Positions 1 to 11,400 of a stretch of 64,000 nucleotides of DNA are shown here, piece by piece. The DNA lies in NCBI GenBank assembly GCA_964057225.1, contig OZ059896.1:20084501-20148500 (forward strand), read 5' to 3'. A model generated the notes under the pieces. That model did not search any database, had not been told where the DNA came from, and worked only from the letters and a program-made list of their open reading frames with translations. How positions within the stretch are numbered: the stretch's first letter is position 1; every line of letters starts with the position of its first letter. The position numbers were made by a program, and so were the translations under genes. Origin of the DNA: Auanema rhodensis. Lineage: Eukaryota; Nematoda; Chromadorea; Rhabditida; Rhabditidae.

Positions 1-91
1 TTAAAAATCCGCATCGAATGCACTAAACTACATTGAGAAACGCTTAATACAAAAATTAGTTATGATCGTTTGAAAAATGATGCATTAATGT

Positions 92-119
92 ATGTTGAGT
101 TTCCATGTACACTCAACAT
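92..119. repeat. Dyad I: 9-bp inverted repeat, 10-nt loop (one per monomer)
   Basis: ATGTTGAGT at 92-100 is the exact reverse complement of ACTCAACAT at 111-119, with a spacer of ttccatgtac. Essentially every copy keeps both arms intact. The exception noticed is copy 155, where the right arm reads actctacat. It could extrude as a small hairpin or bind a dimeric protein; both roles are inference. Confidence 0.85.
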
Positions 120-142
120 TGCTTCCAAAAACATTTTGACAA

Positions 143-161
143 AAATTTTTTCGAAAAATTT
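143..161. repeat. A/T-rich palindrome centred on TTCGAA
   Basis: TTTTTCGAAAAA at 147-158 is a perfect 12-bp palindrome. An alternative pairing joins AAATTTTT at 143-150 with AAAAATTT at 154-161 around a 3-base loop. It sits in a run of short A and T tracts covering about 127-192, which would be expected to bend or stiffen the helix. Rare variants are A145 to C in copies 10 and 16, G153 to A in copy 168, and A154 to G in three copies. Confidence 0.75.
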
Positions 162-269
162 CAAAATAATTTAGCAAAAAGTAGATGTTTTTAGATTCCA
201 TTTCTCAAGGCAAAGACGATAGACAATGTTATTCAACGAAAAAATTAATTCTTCAGGGTGAAAATCGAG

Positions 270-291
270 GATATAAGTGTGAACTTATATC
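270..291. repeat. Dyad II: 9-bp inverted repeat, 4-nt loop (one per monomer)
   Basis: GATATAAGT at 270-278 pairs perfectly with ACTTATATC at 283-291 around loop gtga. A GATATC palindrome follows at 296-301. Unlike dyad I, several subfamilies alter it. A283 to G (domain C, copies 54, 57-61, 64 and 65) leaves a T-G wobble. A276 to T (atatgtg monomers of domains E and H) and C291 to G (copies 13, 19, 23, 32, 38 and 39) break a pair. Confidence 0.82.
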
Positions 292-306
292 AGTTGATAT
301 CTCGGT

Positions 307-361
307 GCATTTCTAAGCTAGCGCAAATCTGATAACACAGATCGACGCAGCTTAAAAATCC
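307..361. repeat. Dyad III: 55-nt compound hairpin across the monomer junction
   Basis: The outer arms 307-319 and 349-361 pair over up to 13 bp. The strand then has one bulged A at 320, a 3-bp stem (321-323 with 346-348), a 3x3 internal loop, a 5-bp stem (ATCTG 327-331 with CAGAT 338-342) and a 6-nt loop. Monomers that read aaaaatgcgc pair at every outer position; those reading aaaaatccgc have one C-C mismatch (308/360). Copy 1 itself carries a T-to-C change at 313 in the left arm, so copy 2 onward shows it better. Variants that weaken it are G350 to A, T1 to G of the following copy (cagcgta), and C338 to G (aacagag). Confidence 0.82.
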
Positions 362-1404
362 GCATCGAATGCACTATACTACATTGAGAAACGCTTGATA
401 CAAAAATTAGTTATGATCGTTTGAAAAATGATGCATTAGTGTATGTTGAGTTTCCATGTACACTCAACATTGCTTCCAAAAACATTTTGACAAAAATTTT
501 TTCGAAAAATTTCAAAATAATTTAGCAAAAAGTAGATGTTTTTAGATTCCATTTTTCAAGGCAAAGACGATGGACAGTGTTATTCAACGAAAAAATTAAT
601 TCTTCAGGGTGAAAATCGAGGATATAAGTGTGAACTTATATCAGTTGATATCTCGGTGCATTTTTAAGCTAGCGCAAATCTGATAACACAGATCGACGCA
701 GCTTAAAAATCCACATCGAATGCACTAAACTACATTGAGAAACGCTTAATACAAAAATTAGTTATGATCGTTTGAAAAATGATGCATTAATGTATGTTGA
801 GTTTCCATGTACACTCAACATTGCTTCCAAAAACATTTTGACAAAAATTTTTTCGAAAAATTTCAAAATAATTTAGCAAAAAGTAGATGTTTTTAGATTC
901 CATTTTTCAAGGCAAAGACGATGGACAATGTTATTCAACGAAAAAATTAATTCTTCAGGGTGAAAATCGAGGATATAAGTGTGAACTTATATCAGTTGAT
1001 ATCTCGGTGCATTTTTAAGCTAGCGCAAATCTGATAACACAGATCGACGCAGCTTAAAAATCCGCATCGAATGCACTAAACTACATTGAGAAACGCTTAA
1101 TACAAAAATTAGTTATGATCGTTTGAAAAATGATGCATTAATGTATGTTGAGTTTCCATGTACACTCAACATTGCTTCCAAAAACATTTTGACAAAAATT
1201 TTTTCGAAAAATTTCAAAATAATTTAGCAAAAAGTAGATGTTTTTAGATTCCATTTTTCAAGGCAAAGACGATGGACAGTGTTATTCAACGAAAAAATTA
1301 ATTCTTCAGGGTGAAAATCGAGGATATAAGTGTGAACTTATATCAGTTGATATCTCGGTGCATTTTTAAGCTAGCGCAAATCTGATAACACAGATCGACG
1401 CAGC

Positions 1405-3510
1405 TTAAAAATGCGCATCGAATGCACTATACTACATTGAGAAACGCTTGATACAAAAATTAGTTATGATCGTTTGAAAAATGATGCATTAGTGTATGTT
1501 GAGTTTCCATGTACACTCAACATTGCTTCCAAAAACATTTTGACAAAAATTTTTTCGAAAAATTTCAAAATAATTTAGCAAAAAGTAGATGTTTTTAGAT
1601 TCCATTTCTCAAGGCAAAGACGATGGACAATGTTATTCAACGAAAAAACTAATTCTTCAGGGTGAAAATCGAGGATATAAGTGTGAACTTATATCAGTTG
1701 ATATCTCGGTGCATTTTTAAGCTAGCGCAAATCTGATAACACAGATCGACGCAGCTTAAAAATGCGCATCGAATGCACTATACTACATTGAGAAACGCTT
1801 GATACAAAAATTAGTTATGATCGTTTGAAAAATGATGCATTAGTGTATGTTGAGTTTCCATGTACACTCAACATTGCTTCCAAAAACATTTTGACAAAAA
1901 TTTTTTCGAAAAATTTCAAAATAATTTAGCAAAAAGTAGATGTTTTTAGATTCCATTTTTCAAGGCAAAGACGATGGACAGTGTTATTCAACGAAAAAAT
2001 TAATTCTTCAGGGTGAAAATCGAGGATATAAGTGTGAACTTATATCAGTTGATATCTCGGTGCATTTTTAAGCTAGCGCAAATCTGATAACACAGATCGA
2101 CGCAGCTTAAAAATCCGCATCGAATGCACTAAACTACATTGAGAAACGCTTAATACAAAAATTAGTTATGATCGTTTGAAAAATGATGCATTAATGTATG
2201 TTGAGTTTCCATGTACACTCAACATTGCTTCCAAAAACATTTTGACAAAAATTTTTTCGAAAAATTTCAAAATAATTTAGCAAAAAGTAGATGTTTTTAG
2301 ATTCCATTTTTCAAGGCAAAGACGATGGACAATGTTATTCAACGAAAAAATTAATTCTTCAGGGTGAAAATCGAGGATATAAGTGTGAACTTATATCAGT
2401 TGATATCTCGGTGCATTTTTAAGCTAGCGCAAATCTGATAACACAGATCGACGCAGCTTAAAAATGCGCATCGAATGCACTATACTACATTGAGAAACGC
2501 TTGATACAAAAATTAGTTATGATCGTTTGAAAAATGATGCATTAGTGTATGTTGAGTTTCCATGTACACTCAACATTGCTTCCAAAAACATTTTGACAAA
2601 AATTTTTTCGAAAAATTTCAAAATAATTTAGCAAAAAGTAGATGTTTTTAGATTCCATTTCTCAAGGCAAAGACGATGGACAATGTTATTCAACGAAAAA
2701 ACTAATTCTTCAGGGTGAAAATCGAGGATATAAGTGTGAACTTATATCAGTTGATATCTCGGTGCATTTTTAAGCTAGCGCAAATCTGATAACACAGATC
2801 GACGCAGCTTAAAAATGCGCATCGAATGCACTATACTACATTGAGAAACGCTTGATACAAAAATTAGTTATGATCGTTTGAAAAATGATGCATTAGTGTA
2901 TGTTGAGTTTCCATGTACACTCAACATTGCTTCCAAAAACATTTTGACAAAAATTTTTTCGAAAAATTTCAAAATAATTTAGCAAAAAGTAGATGTTTTT
3001 AGATTCCATTTTTCAAGGCAAAGACGATGGACAGTGTTATTCAACGAAAAAATTAATTCTTCAGGGTGAAAATCGAGGATATAAGTGTGAACTTATATCA
3101 GTTGATATCTCGGTGCATTTTTAAGCTAGCGCAAATCTGATAACACAGATCGACGCAGCTTAAAAATCCGCATCGAATGCACTAAACTACATTGAGAAAC
3201 GCTTAATACAAAAATTAGTTATGATCGTTTGAAAAATGATGCATTAATGTATGTTGAGTTTCCATGTACACTCAACATTGCTTCCAAAAACATTTTGACA
3301 AAACTTTTTTCGAAAAATTTCAAAATAATTTAGCAAAAAGTAGATGTTTTTAGATTCCATTTTTCAAGGCAAAGACGATGGACAATGTTATTCAACGAAA
3401 AAATTAATTCTTCAGGGTGAAAATCGAGGATATAAGTGTGAACTTATATCAGTTGATATCTCGGTGCATTTTTAAGCTAGCGCAAATCTGATAACACAGA
3501 TCGACGCAGC
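1405..3510. repeat. Trimer higher-order repeat, two copies (1053 bp each)
   Basis: Copies 5-7 (1405-2457) and 8-10 (2458-3510) match monomer for monomer. Each starts with an aatgcgc copy carrying ttctcaagg and actaattc, followed by an aatgcgc cagtg copy and an A26/A88 caatg copy. The one difference I see is A145 to C in copy 10. Confidence 0.85.
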
Positions 3511-6500
3511 TTAAAAATCCGCATCGAATGCACTAAACTACATTGAGAAACGCTTAATACAAAAATTAGTTATGATCGTTTGAAAAATGATGCATTAATG
3601 TATGTTGAGTTTCCATGTACACTCAACATTGCTTCCAAAAACATTTTGACAAAAATTTTTTCGAAAAATTTCAAAATAATTTAGCAAAAAGTAGATGTTT
3701 TTAGATTCCATTTTTCAAGGCAAAGACGATGGACAGTGTTATTCAACGAAAAAATTAATTCTTCAGGGTGAAAATCGAGGATATAAGTGTGAACTTATAT
3801 CAGTTGATATCTCGGTGCATTTTTAAGCTAGCGCAAATCTGATAACACAGATCGACGCAGCTTAAAAATGCGCATCGAATGCACTATACTACATTGAGAA
3901 ACGCTTGATACAAAAATTAGTTATGATCGTTTGAAAAATGATGCATTAGTGTATGTTGAGTTTCCATGTACACTCAACATTGCTTCCAAAAACATTTTGA
4001 CAAAAATTTTTTCGAAAAATTTCAAAATAATTTAGCAAAAAGTAGATGTTTTTAGATTCCATTTTTCAAGGCAAAGACGATGGACAATGTTATTCAACGA
4101 AAAAATTAATTCTTCAGGGTGAAAATCGAGGATATAAGTGTGAACTTATATCAGTTGATATCTCGGTGCATTTTTAAGCTAGCGCAAATCTGATAACACA
4201 GATCGACGCAGCTTAAAAATCCGCATCGAATGCACTATACTACATTGAGAAACGCTTAATACAAAAATTAGTTATGATCGTTTGAAAAATGATGCATTAG
4301 TGTATGTTGAGTTTCCATGTACACTCAACATTGCTTCCAAAAACATTTTGACAAAAATTTTTTCGAAAAATTTCAAAATAATTTAGCAAAAAGTAGATGT
4401 TTTTAGATTCCATTTTTCAAGGCAAAGACGATGGACAGTGTTATTCAACGAAAAAATTAATTCTTCAGGGTGAAAATCGAGGATATAAGTGTGAACTTAT
4501 ATGAGTTGATATCTCGGTGCATTTTTAAGCTAGCGCAAATCTGATAACACAGATCGACGCAGCTTAAAAATCCGCATCGAATGCACTATACTACATTGAA
4601 AAACGCTTGATACAAAAATTAGTTATGATCGTTTGAAAAATGATGCATTAGTGTATGTTGAGTTTCCATGTACACTCAACATTGCTTCCAAAAACATTTT
4701 GACAAAAATTTTTTCGAAAAATTTCAAAATAATTTAGCAAAAAGTAGATGTTTTTAGATTCCATTTTTCAAGGCAAAGACGATGGACAGTGTTATTCAAC
4801 GAAAAAATTAATTCTTCAGGGTGAAAATCGAGGATATAAGTGTGAACTTATATCAGTTGATATCTCGGTGCATTTTTAAGCTAGCGCAAATCTGATAACA
4901 CAGATCGACGCAGCTTAAAAATGCGCATCGAATGCACTATACTACATTGAGAAACGCTTGATACAAAAATTAGTTATGATCGTTTGAAAAATGATGCATT
5001 AGTGTATGTTGAGTTTCCATGTACACTCAACATTGCTTCCAAAAACATTTTGACAAAAATTTTTTCGAAAAATTTCAAAATAATTTAGCAAAAAGTAGAT
5101 GTTTTTAGATTCCATTTTTCAAGGCAAAGACGATGGACAGTGTTATTCAACGAAAAAATTAATTCTTCAGGGTGAAAATCGAGGATATAAGTGTGAACTT
5201 ATATCAGTTGATATCTCGGTGCATTTTTAAGCTAGCGCAAATCTGATAACACAGATCGACGCAGCTTAAAAATGCGCATCGAATGCACTATACTACATTG
5301 AGAAACGCTTGATACAAAAATTAGTTATGATCGTTTGAAAAATGATGCATTAATGTATGTTGAGTTTCCATGTACACTCAACATTGCTTCCAAAAACATT
5401 TTGACAAAACTTTTTTCGAAAAATTTCAAAATAATTTAGCAAAAAGTAGATGTTTTTAGATTCCATTTTTCAAGGCAAAGACGATGGACAATGTTATTCA
5501 ACGAAAAAATTAATTCTTCAGGGTGAAAATCGAGGATATAAGTGTGAACTTATATCAGTTGATATCTCGGTGCATTTTTAAGCTAGCGCAAATCTGATAA
5601 CACAGATCGACGCAGCTTAAAAATCCGCATCGAATGCACTAAACTACATTGAGAAACGCTTAATACAAAAATTAGTTATGATCGTTTGAAAAATGATGCA
5701 TTAATGTATGTTGAGTTTCCATGTACACTCAACATTGCTTCCAAAAACATTTTGACAAAAATTTTTTCGAAAAATTTCAAAATAATTTAGCAAAAAGTAG
5801 ATGTTTTTAGATTCCATTTTTCAAGGCAAAGACGATGGACAGTGTTATTCAACGAAAAAATTAATTCTTCAGGGTGAAAATCGAGGATATAAGTGTGAAC
5901 TTATATCAGTTGATATCTCGGTGCATTTTTAAGCTAGCGCAAATCTGATAACACAGATCGACGCAGCTTAAAAATGCGCATCGAATGCACTATACTACAT
6001 TGAGAAACGCTTGATACAAAAATTAGTTATGATCGTTTGAAAAATGATGCATTAGTGTATGTTGAGTTTCCATGTACACTCAACATTGCTTCCAAAAACA
6101 TTTTGACAAAAATTTTTTCGAAAAATTTCAAAATAATTTAGCAAAAAGTAGATGTTTTTAGATTCCATTTTTCAAGGCAAAGACGATGGACAATGTTATT
6201 CAACGAAAAAATTAATTCTTCAGGGTGAAAATCGAGGATATAAGTGTGAACTTATATCAGTTGATATCTCGGTGCATTTTTAAGCTAGCGCAAATCTGAT
6301 AACACAGATCGACGCAGCTTAAAAATCCGCATCGAATGCACTATACTACATTGAGAAACGCTTAATACAAAAATTAGTTATGATCGTTTGAAAAATGATG
6401 CATTAGTGTATGTTGAGTTTCCATGTACACTCAACATTGCTTCCAAAAACATTTTGACAAAAATTTTTTCGAAAAATTTCAAAATAATTTAGCAAAAAGT

Positions 6501-7371
6501 AGATGTTTTTAGATTCCATTTTTCAAGGCAAAGACGATGGACAGTGTTATTCAACGAAAAAATTAATTCTTCAGGGTGAAAATCGAGGATATAAGTGTGA
6601 ACTTATATGAGTTGATATCTCGGTGCATTTTTAAGCTAGCGCAAATCTGATAACACAGATCGACGCAGCTTAAAAATCCGCATCGAATGCACTATACTAC
6701 ATTGAAAAACGCTTGATACAAAAATTAGTTATGATCGTTTGAAAAATGATGCATTAGTGTATGTTGAGTTTCCATGTACACTCAACATTGCTTCCAAAAA
6801 CATTTTGACAAAAATTTTTTCGAAAAATTTCAAAATAATTTAGCAAAAAGTAGATGTTTTTAGATTCCATTTTTCAAGGCAAAGACGATGGACAGTGTTA
6901 TTCAACGAAAAAATTAATTCTTCAGGGTGAAAATCGAGGATATAAGTGTGAACTTATATCAGTTGATATCTCGGTGCATTTTTAAGCTAGCGCAAATCTG
7001 ATAACACAGATCGACGCAGCTTAAAAATGCGCATCGAATGCACTATACTACATTGAGAAACGCTTGATACAAAAATTAGTTATGATCGTTTGAAAAATGA
7101 TGCATTAGTGTATGTTGAGTTTCCATGTACACTCAACATTGCTTCCAAAAACATTTTGACAAAAATTTTTTCGAAAAATTTCAAAATAATTTAGCAAAAA
7201 GTAGATGTTTTTAGATTCCATTTTTCAAGGCAAAGACGATGGACAGTGTTATTCAACGAAAAAATTAATTCTTCAGGGTGAAAATCGAGGATATAAGTGT
7301 GAACTTATATCAGTTGATATCTCGGTGCATTTTTAAGCTAGCGCAAATCTGATAACACAGATCGACGCAGC
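3511..7371. repeat. Hexamer duplication, 2106-bp offset
   Basis: Copies 11-15 (3511-5265) correspond to copies 17-21 (5617-7371) in order: A88 cagtg; gc caatg; cc with ttatatgag; cc with gaaaaacg; gc cagtg. Copy 16 between them is a hybrid whose right part matches copy 10. Copies 22-24 begin a third, partial round. Confidence 0.85.
5266..5616. repeat. Hybrid monomer 16, probable crossover junction
   Basis: The left part (aatgcgc, T26, G46) is like copies 15 and 22, while the right part (A88, aaaactttttt, caatg) is like copy 10. The exchange point therefore falls between monomer positions 46 and 88. This is the product expected of a 2106-bp tandem duplication by unequal exchange. Confidence 0.7.
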
Positions 7372-8424
7372 TTAAAAATGCGCATCGAATGCACTATACT
7401 ACATTGAGAAACGCTTGATACAAAAATTAGTTATGATCGTTTGAAAAATGATGCATTAGTGTATGTTGAGTTTCCATGTACACTCAACATTGCTTCCAAA
7501 AACATTTTGACAAAAATTTTTTCGAAAAATTTCAAAATAATTTAGCAAAAAGTAGATGTTTTCAGATTCCATTTTTCAAGGCAAAGACGATGGACAATGT
7601 TATTCAACGAAAAAATTAATTCTTCAGGGTGAAAATCGAGGATATAAGTGTGAACTTATATCAGTTGATATCTCGGTGCATTTTTAAGCTAGCGCAAATC
7701 TGATAACACAGATCGACGCAGCTTAAAAATCCGCATCGAATGCACTATACTACATTGAGAAACGCTTAATACAAAAATTAGTTATGATCGTTTGAAAAAT
7801 GATGCATTAGTGTATGTTGAGTTTCCATGTACACTCAACATTGCTTCCAAAAACATTTTGACAAAAATTTTTTCGAAAAATTTCAAAATAATTTAGCAAA
7901 AAGTAGATGTTTTTAGATTCCATTTTTCAAGGCAAAGACGATGGACAGTGTTATTCAACGAAAAAATTAATTCTTCAGGGTGAAAATCGAGGATATAAGT
8001 GTGAACTTATATGAGTTGATATCTCGGTGCATTTTTAAGCTAGCGCAAATCTGATAACACAGATCGACGCAGCTTAAAAATCCGCATCGAATGCACTATA
8101 CTACATTGAAAAACGCTTGATACAAAAATTAGTTATGATCGTTTGAAAAATGATGCATTAATGTATGTTGAGTTTCCATGTACACTCAACATTGCTTCCA
8201 AAAACATTTTGACAAAAATTTTTTCGAAAAATTTCAAAATAATTTAGCAAAAAGTAGATGTTTTTAGATTCCATTTTTCAAGGCAAAGACGATGGACAGT
8301 GTTATTCAACGAAAAAATTAATTCTTCAGGGTGAAAATCGAGGATATAAGTGTGAACTTATATCAGTTGATATCTCGGTGCATTTTTAAGCTAGCGCAAA
8401 TCTGATAACACAGATCGACGCAGC

Positions 8425-11400
8425 TTAAAAATGCGCATCGAATGCACTATACTACATTGAGAAACGCTTGATACAAAAATTAGTTATGATCGTTTGAAAA
8501 ATGATGCATTAGTGTATGTTGAGTTTCCATGTACACTCAACATTGCTTCCAAAAACATTTTGACAAAAATTTTTTCGAAAAATTTCAAAATAATTTAGCA
8601 AAAAGTAGATGTTTTTAGATTCCATTTTTCAAGGCAAAGACGATGGACAATGTTATTCAACGAAAAAACTAATTCTTCAGGGTGAAAATCGAGGATATAA
8701 GTGTGAACTTATATCAGTTGATATCTCGGTGCATTTTTAAGCTAGCGCAAATCTGATAACACAGATAGACGCAGCTTAAAAATGCGCATCGAATGCACTA
8801 TACTACATTGAGAAACGCTTGATACAAAAATTAGTTATGATCGTTTGAAAAATGATGCATTAGTGTATGTTGAGTTTCCATGTACACTCAACATTGCTTC
8901 CAAAAACATTTTGACAAAAATTTTTTCGAAAAATTTCAAAATAATTTAGCAAAAAGTAGATGTTTTTAGATTCCATTTTTCAAGGCAAAGACGATGGACA
9001 GTGTTATTCAACGAAAAAATTAATTCTTCAGGGTGAAAATCGAGGATATAAGTGTGAACTTATATCAGTTGATATCTCGGTGCATTTTTAAGCTAGCGCA
9101 AATCTGATAACACAGATCGACGCAGCTTAAAAATCCGCATCGAATGCACTAAACTACATTGAGAAACGCTTAATACAAAAATTAGTTATGATCGTTTGAA
9201 AAATGATGCATTAATGTATGTTGAGTTTCCATGTACACTCAACATTGCTTCCAAAAACATTTTGACAAAAATTTTTTCGAAAAATTTCAAAATAATTTAG
9301 CAAAAAGTAGATGTTTTTAGATTCCATTTTTCAAGGCAAAGACGATGGACAATGTTATTCAACGAAAAAATTAATTCTTCAGGGTGAAAATCGAGGATAT
9401 AAGTGTGAACTTATATCAGTTGATATCTCGGTGCATTTTTAAGCTAGCGCAAATCTGATAACACAGATCGACGCAGCTTAAAAATCCGCATCGAATGCAC
9501 TAAACTACATTGAGAAACGCTTAATACAAAAATTAGTTATGATCGTTTGAAAAATGATGCATTAATGTATGTTGAGTTTCCATGTACACTCAACATTGCT
9601 TCCAAAAACATTTTGACAAAAATTTTTTCGAAAAATTTCAAAATAATTTAGCAAAAAGTAGATGTTTTTAGATTCCATTTTTCAAGGCAAAGACGATGGA
9701 CAGTGTTATTCAACGAAAAAATTAATTCTTCAGGGTGAAAATCGAGGATATAAGTGTGAACTTATATCAGTTGATATCTCGGTGCATTTTTAAGCTAGCG
9801 CAAATCTGATAACACAGATCGACGCAGCTTAAAAATCCGCATCGAATGCACTATACTACATTGAGAAACGCTTAATACAAAAATTAGTTATGATCGTTTG
9901 AAAAATGATGCATTAATGTATGTTGAGTTTCCATGTACACTCAACATTGCTTCCAAAAACATTTTGACAAAAATTTTTTCGAAAAATTTCAAAATAATTT
10001 AGCAAAAAGTAGATGTTTTTAGATTCCATTTTTCAAGGCAAAGACGATGGACAATGTTATTCAACGAAAAAATTAATTCTTCAGGGTGAAAATCGAGGAT
10101 ATAAGTGTGAACTTATATCAGTTGATATCTCGGTGCATTTTTAAGCTAGCGCAAATCTGATAACACAGATCGACGCAGCTTAAAAATCCGCATCGAATGC
10201 ACTAAACTACATTGAGAAACGCTTAATACAAAAATTAGTTATGATCGTTTGAAAAATGATGCATTAATGTATGTTGAGTTTCCATGTACACTCAACATTG
10301 CTTCCAAAAACATTTTGACAAAAATTTTTTCGAAAAATTTCAAAATAATTTAGCAAAAAGTAGATGTTTTTAGATTCCATTTTTCAAGGCAAAGACGATG
10401 GACAGTGTTATTCAACGAAAAAATTAATTCTTCAGGGTGAAAATCGAGGATATAAGTGTGAACTTATATCAGTTGATATCTCGGTGCATTTTTAAGCTAG
10501 CGCAAATCTGATAACACAGATCGACGCAACTTAAAAATGCGCATCGAATGCACTATACTACATTGAGAAACGCTTGATACAAAAATTAGTTATGATCGTT
10601 TGAAAAATGATGCATTAGTGTATGTTGAGTTTCCATGTACACTCAACATTGCTTCCAAAAACATTTTGACAAAAATTTTTTCGAAAAATTTCAAAATAAT
10701 TTAGCAAAAAGTAGATGTTTTTAGATTCCATTTTTCAAGGCAAAGACGATGGACAATGTTATTCAACGAAAAAATTAATTCTTCAGGGTGAAAATCGAGG
10801 ATATAAGTGTGAACTTATATCAGTTGATATCTCGGTGCATTTTTAAGCTAGCGCAAATCTGATAACACAGATCGACGCAGCTTAAAAATCCGCATCGAAT
10901 GCACTATACTACATTGAGAAACGCTTAATACAAAAATTAGTTATGATCGTTTGAAAAATGATGCATTAGTGTATGTTGAGTTTCCATGTACACTCAACAT
11001 TGCTTCCAAAAACATTTTGACAAAAATTTTTTCGAAAAATTTCAAAATAATTTAGCAAAAAGTAGATGTTTTTAGATTCCATTTTTCAAGGCAAAGACGA
11101 TGGACAGTGTTATTCAACGAAAAAATTAATTCTTCAGGGTGAAAATCGAGGATATAAGTGTGAACTTATATGAGTTGATATCTCGGTGCATTTTTAAGCT
11201 AGCGCAAATCTGATAACACAGATCGACGCAGCTTAAAAATGCGCATCGAATGCACTATACTACATTGAGAAACGCTTGATACAAAAATTAGTTATGATCG
11301 TTTGAAAAATGATGCATTAGTGTATGTTGAGTTTCCATGTACACTCAACATTGCTTCCAAAAACATTTTGACAAAAATTTTTTCGAAAAATTTCAAAATA

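Larger units (their letters stand above)
89..162. other. Near-invariant core of the monomer (shown in copy 1)
   Basis: Across the 182 copies this 74-base segment is almost free of recurrent substitutions. Exceptions I found are A145 to C in copies 10 and 16; A129 to G in copies 133 and 136; A154 to G in copies 139, 143 and 147; one A to T in copy 155 near position 115; and G153 to A in copy 168. It contains the 92-119 dyad and the A/T palindrome at 143-161. By contrast, more than a dozen positions between 195 and 255 vary. Selective constraint, a protein-binding site or efficient local conversion could each explain this. The data here do not choose between them. Confidence 0.7.
1..351 (+). 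repeat. Satellite monomer 1, coordinate reference
   Basis: Window coordinates 1-351 serve as monomer positions 1-351 throughout this annotation; the phase is arbitrary. Landmarks are the A-run at 3-7, the variable sites 9, 11, 12, 26, 35, 37 and 46, the near-invariant core 89-162, the variable segment 195-255, and the junction hairpin 307-361. This copy is not the consensus. It has A at 221, where the other copies read G (gatgga or gaagga). It has C at 204, shared with copies 5 and 8, and C at 313, shared with copy 153. The monomer is close to two nucleosome repeat lengths. Confidence 0.95.

Noticed and set aside
225-241. CENP-B-box-like sequence on the minus strand, beginning TTTCGTTGAA
   Set aside because: It matches the box only in its left half: 10 of 17 positions, and 5 of the 9 core positions, with the CGGG half absent. 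Several subfamilies mutate it (226, 238, 239), which argues against a conserved binding site.
270-291. TATAAG as a promoter TATA box
   Set aside because: It is part of dyad II in a 69% A+T monomer, with no initiator or other promoter elements recognisable. Transcription cannot be inferred from it.
329-351. Possible hammerhead ribozyme core (CTGATAA followed by a hairpin)
   Set aside because: The core needs CTGANGA. Here the catalytic G is A in every copy, and no properly spaced GAAA with stems was found. The stem is better explained as part of dyad III.
1-351. Origin of the monomer from two related half-monomers of about 175 bp
   Set aside because: Comparing the halves by eye gave only short shared A-rich words (such as acaaaaatt), with no sustained alignment.
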